Part shown: positions 59,115-64,000 of the stretch, piece after piece
How the letters are laid out: every line of letters starts with the position of its first letter
How positions within the stretch are numbered: the first letter of the stretch is position 1
Source of the DNA: JAMXLO01 sp963719805
GTDB lineage: Bacteria; Pseudomonadota; Alphaproteobacteria; Acetobacterales; Acetobacteraceae
DNA length: 64,000 nucleotides
NCBI GenBank assembly: GCA_963719805.1
Contig: CAVRDF010000008.1
Coordinates: forward strand, 930,001-994,000
Direction: 5' to 3'
Position numbers and translations under genes: made by a program
The notes under the pieces: model-generated
Databases searched by the model: none
What the model was told of the DNA's origin: nothing
The model's input: the letters and a program-made list of their open reading frames with translations, nothing else

Positions 59115-60170
59115 ATGAAGCTATTGGTCACGGGAGGATGCGGGTTCATCGGTTCCGCCGTCGTGCGCCATCTCATTCGCCGAACGGATCACGTGGTCAT
59201 CAATGTTGATAAGATGACCTATGCGGCGTCAGAGGAAGCGCTCGAGGAAGCGCGCGGCCACGCCCGCCACGTGCTGGTCCGCGCAGACATCGCGCAGGGA
59301 GCAGCGATGCGCCAGGTGTTTGCGACACACCAGCCAGACGCGGTGATGCATCTTGCCGCGGAAAGCCATGTCGATCGCTCGATCGATGGCCCCGCCGACT
59401 TCATCCAGACGAACATTGTCGGCACCTTCATCCTGCTAGAAGAGGCGCGGCAGTACTATTCCGCGCTCGGCCCGGCGCGGCGGGCAGCTTTCCGCTTTCA
59501 TCATATCTCGACCGATGAGGTGTTCGGCGCCCTAGGCGCTGACGATCCGCCGTTCAACGAAGAAACGAGGTACGATCCGCGCAGCCCCTATTCCGCCAGC
59601 AAGGCTGCCTCCGACCATTTGGTCCGCGCCTGGGCCCACACCTACGGCTTGCCCGCGTTGGTTTCAAATACGGCCAACAACTATGGACCTTGGCAGTTTC
59701 CCGAGAAACTGATCCCGTTGATCACGCTGAACGCGCTCGAGGGTAAGCCGTTGCCGGTTTATGGGGACGGCTCAAACCAGCGGGACTGGATCTACGTCGA
59801 GGACCATGCCGCAGCACTCATCCGCGTGCTGGAGCAGGGACAGCCAGGTGCGACCTATACTATTGGTGCTCGTCAGCCGCGCACCAATCTTGAGGTCGTA
59901 CGCGCAATCTGCGCAGAACTCGATCGCCGCCATCCAGATCCAGCTGGCCCCCGCGAGCGCTTGATCCACTTCGTCGGCGACAGACCGGGACACGACTTCC
60001 GTTACGAGATTGACCCCTCGCAGACGGAGGCGTCACTAGCCTGGAAGGCGCCGCACGATTTCAGCGCAGGCCTTGCACGCACCATCGATTGGTACCTCGC
60101 CCACCGGGACTGGTGGCAATCGCTACGCGCGAAACGCTATGCCGGTCAGCGGCTCGGAACCGCGGCATGA
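59115..60170 (+). CDS. rfbB: dTDP-glucose 4,6-dehydratase
   Basis: Second step of dTDP-L-rhamnose synthesis. 351 aa: LLVTGGCGFIGSAVVRHLI (NAD site), HLAAESHVDRSIDGPADFIQTN, HISTDEVFGALG (Thr-Asp-Glu), YSASKAASDHLVRAW (Tyr-x3-Lys), NNYGPWQFPEKLIPL and VYGDGSNQRDWIYVEDH. Intact, normal length. Its TGA overlaps the ATG of rfbA. Confidence 0.95.
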   Translation: MKLLVTGGCGFIGSAVVRHLIRRTDHVVINVDKMTYAASEEALEEARGHARHVLVRADIAQGAAMRQVFATHQPDAVMHLAAESHVDRSIDGPADFIQTNIVGTFILLEEARQYYSALGPARRAAFRFHHISTDEVFGALGADDPPFNEETRYDPRSPYSASKAASDHLVRAWAHTYGLPALVSNTANNYGPWQFPEKLIPLITLNALEGKPLPVYGDGSNQRDWIYVEDHAAALIRVLEQGQPGATYTIGARQPRTNLEVVRAICAELDRRHPDPAGPRERLIHFVGDRPGHDFRYEIDPSQTEASLAWKAPHDFSAGLARTIDWYLAHRDWWQSLRAKRYAGQRLGTAA

Positions 60171-61044
60171 AAGGCATCCTGCTTGCCGGCGGCTCCGGCA
60201 CGCGGCTCCATCCAATGACGTTGGCGGCGTCGAAGCAGCTTCTGCCGGTCTACGACAAGCCGATGGTCTATTATCCGCTCTCTACTCTGATGCTCGCCGG
60301 AATTCGCGACATTCTGGTGATCTCTACCCCCGAGGACCTGCCGCAGTTCCGGCGCCTGTTGGGAGACGGTGTGCGCTTAGGGATGCAATTCTCCTACGCA
60401 GAGCAGAAGCGGCCCGAGGGGATCGCACAGGCGTTCCTGATCGGCAGAGACTGGGTCGCAGGTGAAGCGTGCGCACTGGCACTGGGCGATAATTTGATCC
60501 ACGGAGACCATCTCTCCGCATTACTGCGCGCTGCCGCGACGCGGCCATCCGGCGCTACTGTCTTCGCATATCAAGTACGAGATCCAGAGCGCTATGGGGT
60601 GGTCTCGTTCGATGACGGCGGCAAGGCCGTCGAAATAGTCGAGAAACCCACTGCGCCGCAGTCCAACTGGGCGGTGACCGGATTATACTTCTATGATCGG
60701 GGCGTCAGCGATCTGGCATGCTCCATAAAGCCCTCCAACCGCGGCGAATTGGAGATTACCGATCTCAACCGGCTCTACCTTGCTCAGGGAACGTTAGCGG
60801 TCGAACGTCTTTCGCGCGGCTGCGCCTGGCTCGATGCCGGCACCCCAGAACTCGCTGCTGCAGGCAGCAACCTTTGTGCAGACCATCCAATCGCGCACCG
60901 GCATGTTGGTCGGCTGCCCGGAAGAAGTGGCATTTCGCATGGGCTACATTGACGCCGACATATTGCGCTTCGCACGCTCAGCATCTCGGCAAGACCGATC
61001 TTGGCAGGGCGCTGCTCGAACTCGCCGAGGGAGAGCAGGAATGA
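60167..61044 (+). pseudogene. rfbA: Glucose-1-phosphate thymidylyltransferase, two frameshifts
   Basis: First step of dTDP-rhamnose synthesis. From the ATG at 60167: MKGILLAGGSGTRLHPMTLAASKQLLPVYDKPM, ALALGDNLIHG, VTGLYFYDRGV and LSRGCAWLDAGTPE. Near 60850 an extra base moves the reading to SLLQAATFVQTIQSRTGMLVGCPEEVAFRMGYIDADIL, and near 60965 it moves again to AQHLGKTDLGRALLELAEGEQE, stop at 61042-61044. Taken without correction, the protein ends early after LAAAG. Nucleotide-binding residues are all before the first break. Confidence 0.9.
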
Positions 61045-61598
61045 ACGTCGAGCGAACCATTATTCCCGATGTCCTGCTGCTGACGCCACCGCGGTTTCTC
61101 GATGCGCGTGGGTTTTTCTCTGAGACCTGGAACGAGCGGCGTTTTGCGGAGGCCGGTGTACCCGGTCCCTTCATACAGGACAATCACGCCCGCTCTGCCG
61201 AGCGTGGTGTTGTGCGCGGATTGCACCTGCAAATCGCCCCAAGCGCGCAAGGCAAACTTGTGCGAGTTGTTCGGGGCTCGATCTGGGACGTCGCCGTGGA
61301 CATCAGGCCGGAGTCACCGACCTATGCACGACATGTGGGCATGGTGCTGTCCGCAGAGAACTGGCAACAGCTTTGGATACCGGCGGGACTGTTGCACGGC
61401 TATTGCACGCTCGAGACAGATACCGAGGTGATCTACAAGGTTACTGCTCCTTGGGATCGGCAGGCCGAGCGGGGCGTCATCTGGAACGATCCGGAGCTTG
61501 CCGTGCCGTGGCCAATATCGTCCGACGAAGCGATCCTGTCAGCCAAGGACGCCGCTCTACCGCGGTTGGCCGATTGCGGCGAATGGCATTCGCGCTGA
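61041..61598 (+). CDS. rfbC: dTDP-4-dehydrorhamnose 3,5-epimerase
   Basis: 185 aa cupin-fold epimerase: MNVERTIIPDVLLLTPPRFLDARGFFSETW, FIQDNHARSAERGVVRGLHLQ (catalytic His), GSIWDVAVDIRPESPTY, LWIPAGLLHGYCTLE and YKVTAPWD. Normal length and intact. The ATG overlaps the rfbA stop. Confidence 0.94.
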   Translation: MNVERTIIPDVLLLTPPRFLDARGFFSETWNERRFAEAGVPGPFIQDNHARSAERGVVRGLHLQIAPSAQGKLVRVVRGSIWDVAVDIRPESPTYARHVGMVLSAENWQQLWIPAGLLHGYCTLETDTEVIYKVTAPWDRQAERGVIWNDPELAVPWPISSDEAILSAKDAALPRLADCGEWHSR

Positions 61599-61599
61599 C

Positions 61600-62539
61600 A
61601 TGGCGGCGCCGATCCTCATCGTTGGCGGCAGAGGCCAGCTTGCCGTGGCGACATCCGAGGTCGCCCGGACGCATGGCCTTCCCGGTACGGCAGATCGGAC
61701 GTCCCGACATCGATTTCGCCAGGCCAGCCAGCATAGGCGCGGCATTTGGTGAAGTGGCACCATGGCTAGTTGTAAATGCAGCGGCCTATACAGCCGTGGA
61801 TGCGGCCGAAGACGATGTGGATGCCGCGTATTGCGCCAATCGCGACGGACCGGCGGTCCTTGCTGGCCTGTGCGAAACCGCCGGCATTCCGTTGATCCAT
61901 GTCTCGACCGACTATGTGTTCGACGGCAACAAGGGCGCGCCCTACGTCGAAACCGATGCAACGGCCCCCAAGGGTGTGTATGGCGCCAGCAAGCTGGCTG
62001 GCGAGCAAGCGGTAACGGCAGTGTGCTCTCGCGCGATCATTTTGCGGACGTCCTGGGTTTACTCGCCGATTGGCAAGAATTTCGTGCGCACCATGTTAGA
62101 CGCGGCCCAGCGGACGCCGAAGTTGCGCGTGGTAGCAGACCAGCGCGGTTGCCCAACGAGCGCATCCGACCTGGCAGACGTCATCATGGAAATTGCGCTA
62201 CGCCTGCAAGCCGCTTGGTGCGATAGCTATGCTGGCGTTTACCATGCTGCCGGCACCGGGGAGACAACTTGGCATGGCATGGCCATCGCGATCTTCGAGG
62301 CTGCGGCGAGACACGGACTGCCGACGCCCGAGATAGAGGCAATCAACACCGGGCAATGGCCAACCAAGGTGCGCCGACCCCCTGATTCTCGGCTCGATTG
62401 CAGCAAGCTCGACGCTGTATTCGGGTTGCAACTACCGCCGTGGCGGGGAGGGCTGGCGCGCACGGTTGACATCATTCTCGGCACATCCGGGGGGTGCGAT
62501 CACTTGGCATCGCCAGCGGCGTCAGAACGCATTCCTTAG
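61600..62539 (+). pseudogene. rfbD: dTDP-4-dehydrorhamnose reductase, one frameshift
   Basis: Last step of dTDP-L-rhamnose synthesis. It begins MAAPILIVGGRGQLAVATSEVARTHGLP; near 61682 a CTTCCCGGTACGG run has one C too many and the reading moves to VRQIGRPDIDFARPASIGAAFGE. The rest is intact: WLVVNAAAYTAVDAAEDD, HVSTDYVFDGNKGAPY, YGASKLAGEQAV (Tyr-x3-Lys), RTSWVYSPIGKNFVRTML and RPPDSRLDCSKL. One base restores a 312-residue enzyme. Confidence 0.9.
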
Positions 62540-62601
62540 GCACCCTATGCTAAAGTTGCCGGAGGTCAGGCGAGCGTGGTATTGCCGATCCTGTAGACCG
62601 T

Positions 62602-62675
62602 TGGGGGATAGTTTAGCGGTAGAACTCCCGGCTCTGGACCGGGCAGCCTTGGTTCGAATCCAGGTCCCCCAGCCA
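62602..62675 (+). tRNA. tRNA-Gln (CTG anticodon)
   Basis: 74 nt with encoded CCA. Acceptor TGGGGGA pairs with TCCCCCA; the anticodon stem CCCGG/CCGGG holds the loop CTCTGGA with anticodon CTG; the T arm contains GGTTCGAATCC. The U1-A72 pair and G73 are typical of glutamine tRNA. Confidence 0.95.
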
Positions 62676-62949
62676 GTTAACCTATTGGTTTTGCAGTGTT
62701 TTATAGTCTCGCCACGGGCCGATCGAAATGCCCGCCAAACGGCCTCTTTTTGCCCCCGCTCCGCGCGCGTTTAGCGGAGAGACGCGATCCGCGCCGTTCT
62801 CCGGCGTAAATCGCGCGAATGTCTCTGTCGGGCTGTTGTTGCGCTTTCTTTTGCGCTGCTATCGGCACCGGCAAACGGCCACACGTCGCATTGGAACGAG
62901 ACGGGCCCGTCAACGCTGCCGGGCGCGGTTCACTTCGTTTGTGAGGGCG

Positions 62950-64000
62950 TCAGCCGAAGCGGAGAGCGGCTCTCTGCGCCTGCCAGTCGATCGGCAGTCG
63001 CGTGGTGCGGGAAAGTTCATCTGCCGTAAGCGTGGGAGGCTGATGTCCCTGTAGGATCGCCTGCGTGATATCCGGGGCGAGCCACGACAAACGCAGCAGT
63101 CGCGTCGCATACGTGCGGTTCAGGTTGGCATGTGTTGCCAGGACTTCGATGCTGGGTCGGCTCTGTTGCAGCAGCTGATGCTGCAGCTGGTGCGCCCGTG
63201 CCACCAGCCTGATGAGCGAGGCGTTCGGCTTGGCAGTGCGGGTTGCACGTCCCGGCACGACGAGCCGCCCGCCTTTCCCGACGCGCTGCAGTTGAGCTGG
63301 AACAGTAATGGTAACCGTCTCCGCGTCACATCCTTTGTCGCTGGCAGAGTGACCATCGCCAGTGGCATCGCACTGGAGGATGGCAACGAGCCCCGCCGGA
63401 ACGACATGGAGGGCGACACTTTCGTCACCAACCTCAACGCGGGTGATCAGAGTAGTCACGATGCGACGCCGTTCATGCGGAGCAAGCTCTGTCCACGATC
63501 GCGCCAGGTCTGCCGCTTGCGTGACCAGTTCACTGTATTGTTCGGCGGTGGCAGGTGACGCGCTGACGGCATCTAGCACCACGGTCCCATCGGAGAGCAG
63601 GGCACGGACCCGATCAGTGACGACCTGCTCGACTTCCGCGGCCGGTATGCGACAGGCCGTCGGGGCCTTCGCGCGGCCCTCGGTGACCAAGGGTCTGGAG
63701 ATGTAGTAGCGGTAGCGCTTGCCGGCCTTCACGGCATGCGTTGGGCTCATGCGGTGGCCAAGACCATCGAAGATCAGCCCGGTCAGCAGGCTCGGCTGCT
63801 TTGCAGCACGTCCTGCTCGTCGGTCGCCAGCATTGGCGAGCAAGTGGCCCTGGGCCTGGTCCCACAACGCCTGATCCAGGATCGCTTGGTGCTGGCCGGG
63901 ATAATGCCGGTCCTTGTGGACGATCTCGCCCAAGTAGATGCGGTTCTGCAGCATCAGATACAGTGCACCGCGGGCCAGTTGCTGGCCGCCCCATTGGCGA
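62950..64000 (-). CDS. Large serine recombinase, C-terminal part (runs off the right edge)
   Basis: Open from the window end through ARGALYLMLQNRIYLGEIVHK and HYPGQHQAILDQALWDQAQGHLLAN, the recombinase domain common to large serine integrases. It goes on with SLLTGLIFDGLGHRMSPTHA, YRYYISRPLV (zinc-ribbon region, Cys-poor here) and a coiled segment (EQYSELVTQAADLARSWTELAPHERRRIVTTLITRVEVG). The catalytic N-terminal domain lies outside the window. The gene points at the tRNA-Gln. Such proteins integrate or excise elements, so it may belong to an island that continues to the right. Confidence 0.85.
   Translation of the reverse strand, partial: RQWGGQQLARGALYLMLQNRIYLGEIVHKDRHYPGQHQAILDQALWDQAQGHLLANAGDRRAGRAAKQPSLLTGLIFDGLGHRMSPTHAVKAGKRYRYYISRPLVTEGRAKAPTACRIPAAEVEQVVTDRVRALLSDGTVVLDAVSASPATAEQYSELVTQAADLARSWTELAPHERRRIVTTLITRVEVGDESVALHVVPAGLVAILQCDATGDGHSASDKGCDAETVTITVPAQLQRVGKGGRLVVPGRATRTAKPNASLIRLVARAHQLQHQLLQQSRPSIEVLATHANLNRTYATRLLRLSWLAPDITQAILQGHQPPTLTADELSRTTRLPIDWQAQRAALRFG

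Overview
The window is high-GC DNA from an alphaproteobacterium, most likely of the family Acetobacteraceae. This rests on the gene neighbourhood NDUFA12-mlaD-DUF2155, the style of ClpB, HemB and GroES, and many small proteins of types I know from that family; no rRNA is present to settle it. There are three zones: conserved chromosome (1-13257), a heavily scarred accessory region (13258-48650), and a surface-polysaccharide region (48655-62539) closed by a tRNA-Gln and a large serine recombinase that runs off the right edge.

1-13257: housekeeping genes in ordinary order. They include NDUFA12, MlaD, a DUF2155 protein, trehalose-6-phosphate phosphatase, ClpB, a MOSC protein, a divergent TetR/VOC pair, a hydratase, RlmB, a DUF423 protein, a second VOC protein and HemB, then a chemotaxis receptor whose 3' end is missing. 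clpB has an in-frame TAG 42 codons before its natural stop.

13258-48650: nested insertion sequences and gene remains. An IS1111-type IS110 element sits inside an IS630 element. A block at 17.1-24.8 kb has a small HTH regulator, a primase-VapE helicase (split by a decayed IS256-family copy), an HGGxxG protein and a terminase-small-subunit-like protein. Directly after the helicase, three short iterons face three inverted iterons across an A/T-richer 84-bp spacer. Together these resemble a phage satellite with its own replication origin, although capsid and integrase genes are absent. At 26.9-39 kb there is a decayed MFS transporter, a broken lipoprotein gene, a Rap1a-like protein, an uncharacterised protein with a nuclease-like PD...E-V-T pattern, a universal stress protein, an S41 protease and several small exported proteins. 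At 40-43.6 kb IS256, IS110 and IS3 family elements are nested and end inside an acyl carrier protein remnant. A groES-groEL operon follows, with a CIRCE-like operator; its groEL carries four single-base indels.

48655-62539: Gmd and a GDP-4-keto-6-deoxymannose reductase (GDP-D-rhamnose route), a methyltransferase-RgpF fusion, a very large multi-domain glycosyltransferase, a methyltransferase, and rfbBACD (dTDP-L-rhamnose route). This fits synthesis of a rhamnose-rich surface glycan. Serine recombinases lie on both sides.

Single-base indels break groEL, rfbA (twice), rfbD, the large glycosyltransferase, a small exported protein and others. Real decay and residual assembly error cannot be separated from sequence alone, so these genes are reported as disrupted, with the position of each break.
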